A stretch of DNA of 64,000 bases from Neorhizobium galegae. GTDB taxonomy: Bacteria > Pseudomonadota > Alphaproteobacteria > Rhizobiales > Rhizobiaceae. The translations under genes were made by a program, and so were the position numbers. Position 1 is the stretch's first letter. Each line of letters opens with the position of its first letter. The notes below the pieces were generated by a model. That model saw only the letters and a list, made by a program, of their open reading frames with translations. It searched no databases and was not told the DNA's origin. The stretch spans positions 1,612,001 to 1,676,000 of the forward strand of contig NZ_JAGIPG010000002.1 of assembly GCF_017877055.1 (NCBI RefSeq). The letters run 5' to 3'. This document shows positions 8,435 through 15,525 of this stretch, piece after piece.

Positions 8435-9805
8435 ATGACGGCGCGGATACTGGTAGTCGACGATATTCCGGCGAATGTGAAGCTGCTCGAAGCCAGGCTT
8501 CTCGCCGAGTATTTCGACGTCCTGACCGCCGATGACGGCTACAAGGCGCTGGCGATCTGCGACAGCACGCATGTGGACCTGATCCTGCTCGACATCATGA
8601 TGCCCGGCATCGACGGTTTCGAGGTCTGCGAACGGCTGAAGGCCAATCCGCGCACCGCTCATATTCCGGTCGTCATGGTCACCGCGCTCGACCAGCCTTC
8701 CGACCGCGTGCGTGGCCTCAAGGCCGGTGCCGACGATTTCCTGACCAAACCGGTCAACGACCTGCAGCTCATTTCGCGCGTGAAAAGCCTGGTAAGGCTG
8801 AAGACGCTCAGCGACGAACTGCGCATCCGCGCCGACACCGCCAGCAATATCGGCCTGGAAGACATGCTGAAGGGGGCTGACGGCCGCGAAGAGACGGCCC
8901 AGGTCCTGCTCGTCGACGGACGCGCAAGCTCGCAGGAACGCATCATCAAGGCGCTGAAGCCGGTCGCCGGCGTCATTGCCATGTCCGATCCGCAGGCAGC
9001 ACTTTTCGAAGCGGCGGAGAGCCCGGTCGATCTGGTGGTCGTCAACGCCAATTTCGACGAATATGATCCGCTGAGGCTCTGCTCGCAGCTGCGCTCGTTG
9101 GAGCGCACGCGCTTCCTGCCGCTGCTGCTGGTGACTGAAATGGGCGCCGACGATCTGATCGTGCGGGCGCTCGACCTCGGCGTCAACGATTATATCGTCA
9201 GGCCGATCGACCCGAACGAACTCATGGCGCGCGTGCTCACCCAGATCAAGCGCAAGCGCTACAACGATCGCCTGCGCATGAGTGTTCGCCAGACGATCGA
9301 GCTTGCCGTCACCGACGGGCTGACCGGCCTCAACAACCGGCGTTATCTCGACAATCACCTGAAGGTGCTGTTCAACCGGTCTGCTGCACGCTCACGGCCG
9401 CTGTCCGTCTGCATCACCGATATCGACCGGTTCAAGTCGGTCAACGACGCCTACGGCCATGATGCCGGCGACGAGGTGCTGAAGGAGTTCGCAGCCCGCG
9501 TCCGCTCGACCGTCAGGGGGGCCGATCTTGCCTGCCGCTACGGCGGCGAGGAATTCGTGGTCGTCATGCCCGATACCGACGCCATGTCGGCCGCTGCGAT
9601 TGCCGAACGGCTGCGCAGCATCATCGAGAGCCAGCCGTTCCACCTGAAGACGGCCGGTATCATGCTCAATATCACCGCCTCGCTCGGCCTTGCCTGCAGC
9701 ACGCAGGGCGCCGAGACGCCGGAACAGCTCCTAAAGCAGGCGGACCGCGCGCTGTATGAAGCGAAAAACGGCGGGCGCAACCGAGTGGTTGCCGCAGCCG
9801 CGTAG
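8435..9805 (+). CDS. pleD: Diguanylate cyclase response regulator PleD
   Basis: A 456-residue REC-REC-GGDEF protein. The first receiver has the phospho-Asp at residue 53 (LILLDIMMP). The second receiver (about residues 155-270) is degenerate, as in Caulobacter PleD. The cyclase active site is GGEEF at residues 370-374. The product-inhibition I-site RxxD is intact as RGAD nine residues before it. The enzyme makes cyclic di-GMP from two GTP when phosphorylated and dimerised, and drives the switch from motile to sessile cell type. The start at 8435 was chosen over a longer frame because that frame would overlap divK. Confidence 0.95.
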   Translation: MTARILVVDDIPANVKLLEARLLAEYFDVLTADDGYKALAICDSTHVDLILLDIMMPGIDGFEVCERLKANPRTAHIPVVMVTALDQPSDRVRGLKAGADDFLTKPVNDLQLISRVKSLVRLKTLSDELRIRADTASNIGLEDMLKGADGREETAQVLLVDGRASSQERIIKALKPVAGVIAMSDPQAALFEAAESPVDLVVVNANFDEYDPLRLCSQLRSLERTRFLPLLLVTEMGADDLIVRALDLGVNDYIVRPIDPNELMARVLTQIKRKRYNDRLRMSVRQTIELAVTDGLTGLNNRRYLDNHLKVLFNRSAARSRPLSVCITDIDRFKSVNDAYGHDAGDEVLKEFAARVRSTVRGADLACRYGGEEFVVVMPDTDAMSAAAIAERLRSIIESQPFHLKTAGIMLNITASLGLACSTQGAETPEQLLKQADRALYEAKNGGRNRVVAAAA

Positions 9806-10297
9806 AGAATCAGTAAATCCTGAAATTCCCGCCCGCCTTCCCGGACGGCGAAAACACCGAGACAAGGCATCCGGTCCCCAGTTATTTCTGGATGGAACCC
9901 AATTTTTTACAGGTACGAATTAATGGAAGAATTTTATGAACAGCAGTCAGTTAAGGGGACTGCTGCAGCGCATTCAAGAAATTTCGAATGTATCCGCGCA
10001 TTTTTCAGATCTGCCGGCGGAGAATAGCTGTTTGAATTGGCGTTGATCTTTTTGCATGGCTGAGAAGATAGACAGCGCTCGCCGAGGATGTGCTTGAAAC
10101 CTAGAAGGCCTTTCTAAGGGCTAGATCAAAGTAAGCACATAAAGCGCCCGGAGTAACTTTGGATTTATGGCAGGAAAACCGGAAAAATATCAGTAGCGGC
10201 CGCGGATTTTAACCAACAACAGTGAAGAATTCGGTTCGAGATTAAGATTGTGTTGATTTTCTTTTCGTTTTGCGCAATTTTGGCCCCGACCAGACAG
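9806..10297. other. Gene-free interval after pleD
   Basis: No convincing gene. Two short overlapping frames are open. One of 36 residues starts at 9936 (MNSSQLRGLLQRIQEIS...), with GGAAG eight to twelve bases upstream; one of 34 residues starts at 9923 (MEEFYEQQSVKG...). The stretch is more AT-rich than its flanks. Neither frame has a recognisable homologue or composition that marks it as coding. The region may hold the promoter of the small RNA that follows. Confidence 0.3.
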
Positions 10298-10315
10298 TGT
10301 ACCTGAAATGGTACA
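10298..10315. repeat. Inverted repeat TGTACC-N6-GGTACA
   Basis: Perfect six-base arms separated by six bases, immediately before the probable small RNA. The geometry suits an operator for a dimeric regulator, or the base of an RNA hairpin. Confidence 0.45.
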
Positions 10316-10319
10316 TAGA

Positions 10320-10468
10320 TACCCCATGATGCTCAGGTCCGCCGCATCTCCTGGGTCGTGGGGTCGGTCGACTGGCAGGCATACCAAAGCGGTTCCTCGT
10401 GCCGTGATTGCAGGCTGGTCGACCCCCATTTGGAAGCGCCGCTCCAGGCCTCTGGAGCGGCGCTTTTC
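10320..10468 (+). ncRNA. Probable trans-acting small RNA between pleD and rpmG
   Basis: About 150 bases with no reading frame but strong RNA structure. GGGGTCG (10360-10366) pairs with CGACCCC (10420-10426). The segment ends in a 14-bp GC-rich hairpin followed by TTCCGTTT, an intrinsic terminator for plus-strand transcription only. The pleD stop is more than 600 bases upstream, so the terminator most likely serves a separate transcript. From memory, Sinorhizobium meliloti has a small RNA of this size near pleD-rpmG (possibly the alpha-r9/Smr9C family). I could not check that. The 5' end is a guess. Confidence 0.5.
10434..10468 (+). terminator. Intrinsic terminator of the small RNA
   Basis: AAGCGCCGCTCCAG pairs perfectly with CTGGAGCGGCGCTT around a four-base GCCT loop, followed by TTCCGTTT. 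The T-rich side is present only for plus-strand transcription. Confidence 0.8.
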
Positions 10469-10522
10469 CGTTTCTACGCAGCCTGTCATGTTCTGGATCA
10501 CCCGGCAGGGTGAAACGCAAAA

Positions 10523-10556
10523 GAAAAGGCGCCAAGCCCTATCGGCTGGCGCCCTT
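10523..10556 (-). terminator. Intrinsic terminator of rpmG
   Basis: On the minus strand GGCGCCAGCC pairs with GGGCTTGGCGCC around GATA, followed by TTTTCTTTT. It lies about 25 bases after the rpmG stop codon. Confidence 0.8.
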
Positions 10557-10578
10557 CGACAAACCCTTAGGTCAAGAC

Positions 10579-10746
10579 TTACTTGATCTTGGTTTCCTTG
10601 AACTCGACATGCTTCTTGGCGACCGGGTCATACTTGGTCTTGGTCATCTTGTCGGTCATCGTGCGGCTGTTCTTCGTGGTGACGTAGAAGAAACCGGTGT
10701 CAGCCGTCGACAGCAGCTTGATCTTGATGGTCGTAGCTTTCGCCAT
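10579..10746 (-). CDS. rpmG: 50S ribosomal protein L33
   Basis: A 55-residue basic protein starting [20 protein letters not shown] and ending [12 protein letters not shown], matching the zinc-independent form of L33; the cysteine pairs of the zinc-binding form are absent. It is part of the large ribosomal subunit near the E site. The gene is monocistronic: its own promoter overlaps the end of the MFS gene upstream, and a terminator follows. The segment [11 protein letters not shown] is the usual L33 signature region. Confidence 0.95.
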   Translation of the reverse strand: MAKATTIKIKLLSTADTGFFYVTTKNSRTMTDKMTKTKYDPVAKKHVEFKETKIK

Positions 10747-10813
10747 GGTGTTCTGCCTCTAAGAAAAAATGAAGCCGCGGACGCGGGTTGGGTCCACGGC
10801 GAAATCTGGCGCG

Positions 10814-10841
10814 AAATTACAAATCGCGCCCGAAAAGTCAA
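10814..10841 (-). promoter_or_regulatory. Probable sigma-70 promoter of rpmG
   Basis: On the minus strand TTGACT, a 16-base spacer and TAATTT, placing the start of transcription about 60 bases before the rpmG ATG. The -35 box overlaps the stop codon of the MFS gene. Confidence 0.5.
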
Positions 10842-12022
10842 CTCCGTTTTGACCGGAAAAGCATTCGGCAGAGGGAAACCAGCACATAGAAGCCGAAGAA
10901 TCCCGCCAGTGCCCAGGCAAAACCGTCATTGCCGGCGATATCGATGGCAGCGCCGATGCCCTGCGGACCGGCCACGGTGCCCACCGCATAGCAGAAGATG
11001 AAAGCCGCGTTGGCGGCGGCAAGGTCGGCGCCACTGAGTCTCGACCCCAGATGCGCAAGGCCCACCGTATAGAGGCCGGAGACGCAGCCGCCCCAGAAAA
11101 ACAGGACCACCGCCATCATGATCCAGTTCTGGATCAGGAAGGGCAGTGCCAGCGATCCCGCAACGCCGAGGACGGCCATGGCTGTCAGGAGCGGCCGCCG
11201 GTCCCTCAGCTTGTCGGAATAGAGGCCGAGCGGGATCTGGAAGGCCATGTTGCCTATCCCCATCACCGTCAGCAGCACCGCGGTCTGAGGTTCGGTCAGT
11301 GCGGAACGCAATGCATAGATCGGGAACAGCGACAGTCCGCCCGCCGACACCGCGCCGAAGGCGAACACCGCCGCCGTCGCTGTCGGGACCAGGAAGATAT
11401 AGTGGAAGAAATGCCGGTCGGGCTTGGTGTTCAGGACAGGGCTTTCATTGCGGGCAATGAAGATCGGGATGATGGCCAGCATGATGATCGCCGCCCCGAC
11501 CAGGAAGGGCAGGATGCCGTCGCTGCCGAGCGCGGAGAAGAGCAGGGGGCCGATCGCGAAGCCGATGGCGAGCACCGTGGCATAGATGCCGAGAACGAGC
11601 CCACGGCGGCGTGGCGGGGCTGCCTCGTTGATCCAGAATTCCGACAGGATGAACAAGGTCGTCGTCGCACCGTGGAAGGTGAAGCGCAGCGGGAACCACA
11701 TCCAGAAGGCATCCGCGTAATAAAAGCCGATGGCGCTGATGGCAGCGACGAGCACGGCGAACATCATGGTCCGCGCCACGCCGCAGTCATGGGCGATCTT
11801 GGTGGTGATCGGGGCCGCGACCATCGAGGCGACGCCGGCCATGGCGGCGTTGAGGCCGATCAGGGTGGAGGAAATTCCGCGCTTTTCAAGAATGATGCTG
11901 AGGAGCGGCAGGCCGAGGCCGATGGCGATGCCCACTGCACTGATGGCGGATATGGCGGCGATCAGCGATGGCCAGTGAATCTTTTCGACATGGCCGTTGG
12001 CGTCTGTCGTCGGCTGAGCCAT
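10838..12022 (-). CDS. Major facilitator superfamily transporter
   Basis: A 394-residue inner-membrane protein with about 12 hydrophobic segments, the first being WPSLIAAISAISAVGIAIGLGL. The arrangement and the motif NEAAPPRRRGLVLGIYATVL resemble the YcaD-like branch of the superfamily, transporters of unknown substrate. A central hydrophilic loop (ARNESPVLNTKPDRHF) separates the two halves. It starts 10 bases after the NUDIX gene, as the last gene of the topA-rnr-DUF983-NUDIX run. The substrate cannot be inferred. Confidence 0.85.
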   Translation of the reverse strand: MAQPTTDANGHVEKIHWPSLIAAISAISAVGIAIGLGLPLLSIILEKRGISSTLIGLNAAMAGVASMVAAPITTKIAHDCGVARTMMFAVLVAAISAIGFYYADAFWMWFPLRFTFHGATTTLFILSEFWINEAAPPRRRGLVLGIYATVLAIGFAIGPLLFSALGSDGILPFLVGAAIIMLAIIPIFIARNESPVLNTKPDRHFFHYIFLVPTATAAVFAFGAVSAGGLSLFPIYALRSALTEPQTAVLLTVMGIGNMAFQIPLGLYSDKLRDRRPLLTAMAVLGVAGSLALPFLIQNWIMMAVVLFFWGGCVSGLYTVGLAHLGSRLSGADLAAANAAFIFCYAVGTVAGPQGIGAAIDIAGNDGFAWALAGFFGFYVLVSLCRMLFRSKRS

Positions 12023-12032
12023 TCAATATTCC

Positions 12033-12719
12033 TTACAGTCGGCTGCGGACGAATCGTCCATGACGCATGAAGTAGAAGGACACCGGGCTTCCAAACGGTA
12101 AAGACGGATCGGATGCCATCAGGTTTTTCACGTCCTCCATAACCGCCTGGGTGATGCGCGGGAGTTTCAGACCCGAAAGCTCGGCAATGTCAAGCCAGCG
12201 CACGTCCTGAAGTTCGTTTGAGTCGCCGAGAAGCGCCATGTCGAAGACGGTTTCGTCGGTGAATGCGAGAAAGAAGCGCGTGTCGTAGCGTCTGACATTG
12301 CCAGGTGGCGTGATGGCGCGGGCGACGTAGCGCAGGCGGGAGAGGTTTGCAGCGCCGCCGCCGGCAAGCCCGGTCTCCTCGTGGAGTTCCCTGAGGGCCG
12401 CGAGCGCCAAGGCCCGGGCGCGGGCCGAGGTCATGCGGGCCGCGGTGCCGGTAACCAGCTTTTCGAGAACGAGCGGATCGAGATCGGCGCTGAAGGGAAG
12501 CGCATGGTCGCGGGCATCGCGCTTTCCGCCCGGGAACACGTAGACGTCCGGCATGAACACATGGCCGCTGCCGCGCCGGCCCATGAGGACCCGGGGAGCC
12601 ACATCCGAGCGATCGATCAGGATCAGGGAAGCTGCGTCCCTGGGCGCCACGCCGGCCACGCGCGCATGCTTCGGCGCGTCCATTGCGAACGGAGCCTGTT
12701 CCTCGGCAGACGATGTCAT
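12033..12719 (-). CDS. NUDIX hydrolase
   Basis: A 228-residue protein that probably hydrolyses a nucleoside diphosphate linked to another group. The core box is present as RELHEETGL, preceded by FPGGKRD. The distance between the first Gly and the REXXEEXG part is longer than in the strict box, because about 40 residues are inserted (ARDHALPFSADLDP...), as in a subgroup of larger NUDIX proteins that includes CoA-pyrophosphatase-like enzymes. Its ATG overlaps the DUF983 stop codon (ATGA), so translation is coupled. The substrate is unknown. Confidence 0.85.
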   Translation of the reverse strand: MTSSAEEQAPFAMDAPKHARVAGVAPRDAASLILIDRSDVAPRVLMGRRGSGHVFMPDVYVFPGGKRDARDHALPFSADLDPLVLEKLVTGTAARMTSARARALALAALRELHEETGLAGGGAANLSRLRYVARAITPPGNVRRYDTRFFLAFTDETVFDMALLGDSNELQDVRWLDIAELSGLKLPRITQAVMEDVKNLMASDPSLPFGSPVSFYFMRHGRFVRSRL

Positions 12720-13168
12720 CCGATCGGTCCGCCCCGGCCTGGGTCGACCGCCTCATCCTCCTTGCCCCCGAAGCCGTGCATCTTCAGCGCCCACTGGAAG
12801 CCGATGACGCCGCCCTTGATCGGCTGGATGGTCAAAAGCGCCGCGAGGATCGCCAGCGGCACCCAGATGGCGAGATGCACCCAGGGGGAGGCCCGAAAGG
12901 CCATGTCGGTCAGCAGATAACCGGTCATCAGCACATGGCCGACGACGACGATGACCAGATAGGCCGGCAGGTCGTCGGCGCGGTGATGATGGATTTCCTC
13001 GCCGCAGACGGCGCAGGTATCGACCGGTTTGAGGAAAGCCCGGAACAGGCGGCCGGTGCCGCAGGCAGGACAGGTAGAGAGCAAGCCCCGCTTGATGGAG
13101 CGGCCGAGCGGCCTTTCGGCCTCCTGTGCGCCACCATATCGGACTGTCTGTTCGCCCTGTTTCTGCAT
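12716..13168 (-). CDS. DUF983 membrane protein
   Basis: A 150-residue protein with an N-terminal zinc-ribbon-like pair of motifs (CPACG and CAVCGEE), a His cluster (HHHR) and two transmembrane segments (YLVIVVVGHVLMTGYLL and AIWVPLAILAALLTIQ). This is the DUF983 family, conserved in alphaproteobacteria and of unknown function. It starts two bases after the rnr stop codon and overlaps the NUDIX start, so it belongs to the topA-rnr transcription unit. Confidence 0.85.
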   Translation of the reverse strand: MQKQGEQTVRYGGAQEAERPLGRSIKRGLLSTCPACGTGRLFRAFLKPVDTCAVCGEEIHHHRADDLPAYLVIVVVGHVLMTGYLLTDMAFRASPWVHLAIWVPLAILAALLTIQPIKGGVIGFQWALKMHGFGGKEDEAVDPGRGGPIG

Positions 13169-13170
13169 TC

Positions 13171-15525
13171 CTATCTCCTTCGGCCACTCCGCGGAGGCCG
13201 CGTGCCGGGTTGTGCCCGGCCGCGCCGCCCCGATTTATGGAAGGAGCGGATCGCGGTCGGCAATTTCTTGCCCTCGCTCAGCATTTCGAACTGCAGCGCG
13301 CCGGCAAGCGGGATCGCCTGCTTCAGCCGCACATCGACCGTATCGCCGATCTGGTAGCCGAGACCGGTCTTCTCTCCGGAAAGCGCCTGATGCGCCTCGT
13401 CGTAGATGAAGTAGTCGTTGCCGAGCGTGGATATAGGGATGAATCCGTCCGCACCATAGGTCGGAAGCGAGACAAATAGTCCCGCCTTGGTGACGCCGGA
13501 GACGCGGCCGACGAATTCCTCGCCGATCCGCTCGCTCAAGTGGTGGGCGATCAGCCGGTTGATCGTGTCGCGCTCGGCGGCCATGGCGCGGCGCTCGAAG
13601 GTCGAGATCTCGGCGGCGATATCGTCGAGCTGCGCCTCTTCTTCCGGCTTGATGCCGCCTTCGCCCAAGCCCAGCGAGCCAACCAGCGCGCGATGCACGA
13701 TGAGGTCGGCGTAGCGGCGGATCGGCGAGGTGAAATGCGCGTATTTCATCAGGTTGAGGCCGAAATGGCCGATATTCTCGGGGCTGTAGATCGCCTGGCT
13801 CTGGGAGCGCAGCACCATCTCGTTGACCATCACCTGATGCGCTGTGCCTTCGGCCTTGGCGAGAATGCCGTTGAACGAGTTGGCGCGCATCTGGCCGCCC
13901 TTGGCCATCGGAATGCCGAGCGTCGCGAGAAACTCGCGCAGCGTCTCCTGCTTGGCGAGCGAGGGCGTGTCGTGGATGCGGTAGATCAGCGCCTGCCGTC
14001 TCTTTTCCAGTGTCTCGGCAGCGGCGACGTTCGCCTGGATCATCATTTCCTCGATGAGCTTGTGCGCATCGAGCCGTTCCGGCACATGGACCCGATCGAC
14101 GGTGCCGTCGGGTTTCAGGATGATCTTGCGCTCCGGCATGTCGAGTTCGAGCGGCTGGCGTCGGTCGCGACCGCGCTTCATCACCTCATAGGCATGCCAG
14201 AGAGGCTTCAGGATCGGCTCGAGCAGCGGCCCGGTCTTGTCGTCCGGCTTGCCATCGATCGCGGCCTGCGCCTGTTGGTAGGACAGCTTGGCGGCGCTCT
14301 TCATCATGATCCGGTGGAAGGTGTGGCCGGCCTTGCGGCCTTCCTTCGAAAACACCATCCGCACCGCAAGTGCGGGCCGGTCCTCGCCCTCGCGCAGCGA
14401 GCAGAGTTCGTTGGAGATACGTTCGGGCAGCATCGGCACGACGCGGTCCGGGAAATAGACCGAGTTGCCGCGCTTCAGCGCCTCGCGGTCGAGCGGAGAG
14501 CCGGTGCGGATATACCATGAGACGTCGGCGATCGCGACGGTGACAATCACGCCGTCCGGATTGTCGGGCGAGGGGTCGCGCTCGGCATAGACCGCGTCGT
14601 CATGGTCCTTGGCGTCGGCCGGGTCGATGGTGATCAGCGGCAGCGAACGCCAGTCCTCGCGTTGCGCCATGGTGGCGGGCTTCGCCGCCTCGGCCTCGTC
14701 CATCACCTGTTTCGGGAAGATGTGCGGGATGCCGTGCGAATAGACGGCGATCATCGAGATCGCCTTTTCCGAGCCGATCGTGCCGACGATCGACAGAACC
14801 CGGGCGCGGGGAAGGCCGAAGCGCCCGGAACGAACGACTTCCGTCTCGACCAGGTCTCCGTCCTTGGCCTCGCCGATATCGGCGGGCTCGATCACCATTT
14901 CCTCGCCGCGCCGGTCGATCGGCAGCAGGCGCAGTTCGCCATCGGCGAGCTTGTGGACGATGCCGAGCGAGGCGCCGCGGCGCTTGTCGATGATTTTTAT
15001 GACGCGGGCGGTATACGCAGGACCGGTCCGGTCCTTGTTCGGGAAGATTTTTGCCAGCACCCGGTCGTTGAGCCCTGCGGCGGCCACCCTGCCTTTGCCG
15101 CGAGTGTCCGACGACTGGCGGACAAGCACTGCCGGCGCCGCACCCAGCTCCTCCGGCCATTCGGCGGGCCGGGCGATCAGTTCGCCGTCCTTGTCGCGGG
15201 TGGTGATGTCGAGCACGGTAACCGGCGGCAGCGCATCGGGACGGGTGAGCGACTTGCGGCTCTTCTTGAGAAGGCCTTCCTCTTCCAGCGTACGCAAGAG
15301 GTCCTTCAGTTCGACGCGGGTATCGCCCTTCAGCCCGAAAGCCTTGGCGATCTCTCGCTTCGATCCCTTGTCGGGATTTTCGGCGATGAATTCGAGCAGG
15401 ACGTCACGCGGCGGCACGGCACCGTGGATGATCACCGGCTTCTCCGTTGCGGAAGCGGCGTGACTGCGGGCAACCTTGTCGGGGCGTTTTCCCTGATGTC
15501 TCGATCTATCGCGTGGTTCTCTCAC
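13171..15525 (-). CDS. rnr: Ribonuclease R
   Basis: A 784-residue processive 3'-5' exoribonuclease that degrades structured RNA. An N-terminal winged-helix region (PPRDVLLEFIAENPDKGSKRE) is followed by cold-shock domains and the RNB catalytic domain, whose metal-binding aspartates are in TIDPADAKDHDDAV. The C-terminus has an S1 RNA-binding domain (VGRVSGVTKAGLFVSL) and a basic tail. The start is a GTG that overlaps the topA stop (GTGA), so the two are translationally coupled. Length and domain order are normal for the family. Confidence 0.96.
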   Translation of the reverse strand: MREPRDRSRHQGKRPDKVARSHAASATEKPVIIHGAVPPRDVLLEFIAENPDKGSKREIAKAFGLKGDTRVELKDLLRTLEEEGLLKKSRKSLTRPDALPPVTVLDITTRDKDGELIARPAEWPEELGAAPAVLVRQSSDTRGKGRVAAAGLNDRVLAKIFPNKDRTGPAYTARVIKIIDKRRGASLGIVHKLADGELRLLPIDRRGEEMVIEPADIGEAKDGDLVETEVVRSGRFGLPRARVLSIVGTIGSEKAISMIAVYSHGIPHIFPKQVMDEAEAAKPATMAQREDWRSLPLITIDPADAKDHDDAVYAERDPSPDNPDGVIVTVAIADVSWYIRTGSPLDREALKRGNSVYFPDRVVPMLPERISNELCSLREGEDRPALAVRMVFSKEGRKAGHTFHRIMMKSAAKLSYQQAQAAIDGKPDDKTGPLLEPILKPLWHAYEVMKRGRDRRQPLELDMPERKIILKPDGTVDRVHVPERLDAHKLIEEMMIQANVAAAETLEKRRQALIYRIHDTPSLAKQETLREFLATLGIPMAKGGQMRANSFNGILAKAEGTAHQVMVNEMVLRSQSQAIYSPENIGHFGLNLMKYAHFTSPIRRYADLIVHRALVGSLGLGEGGIKPEEEAQLDDIAAEISTFERRAMAAERDTINRLIAHHLSERIGEEFVGRVSGVTKAGLFVSLPTYGADGFIPISTLGNDYFIYDEAHQALSGEKTGLGYQIGDTVDVRLKQAIPLAGALQFEMLSEGKKLPTAIRSFHKSGRRGRAQPGTRPPRSGRRR

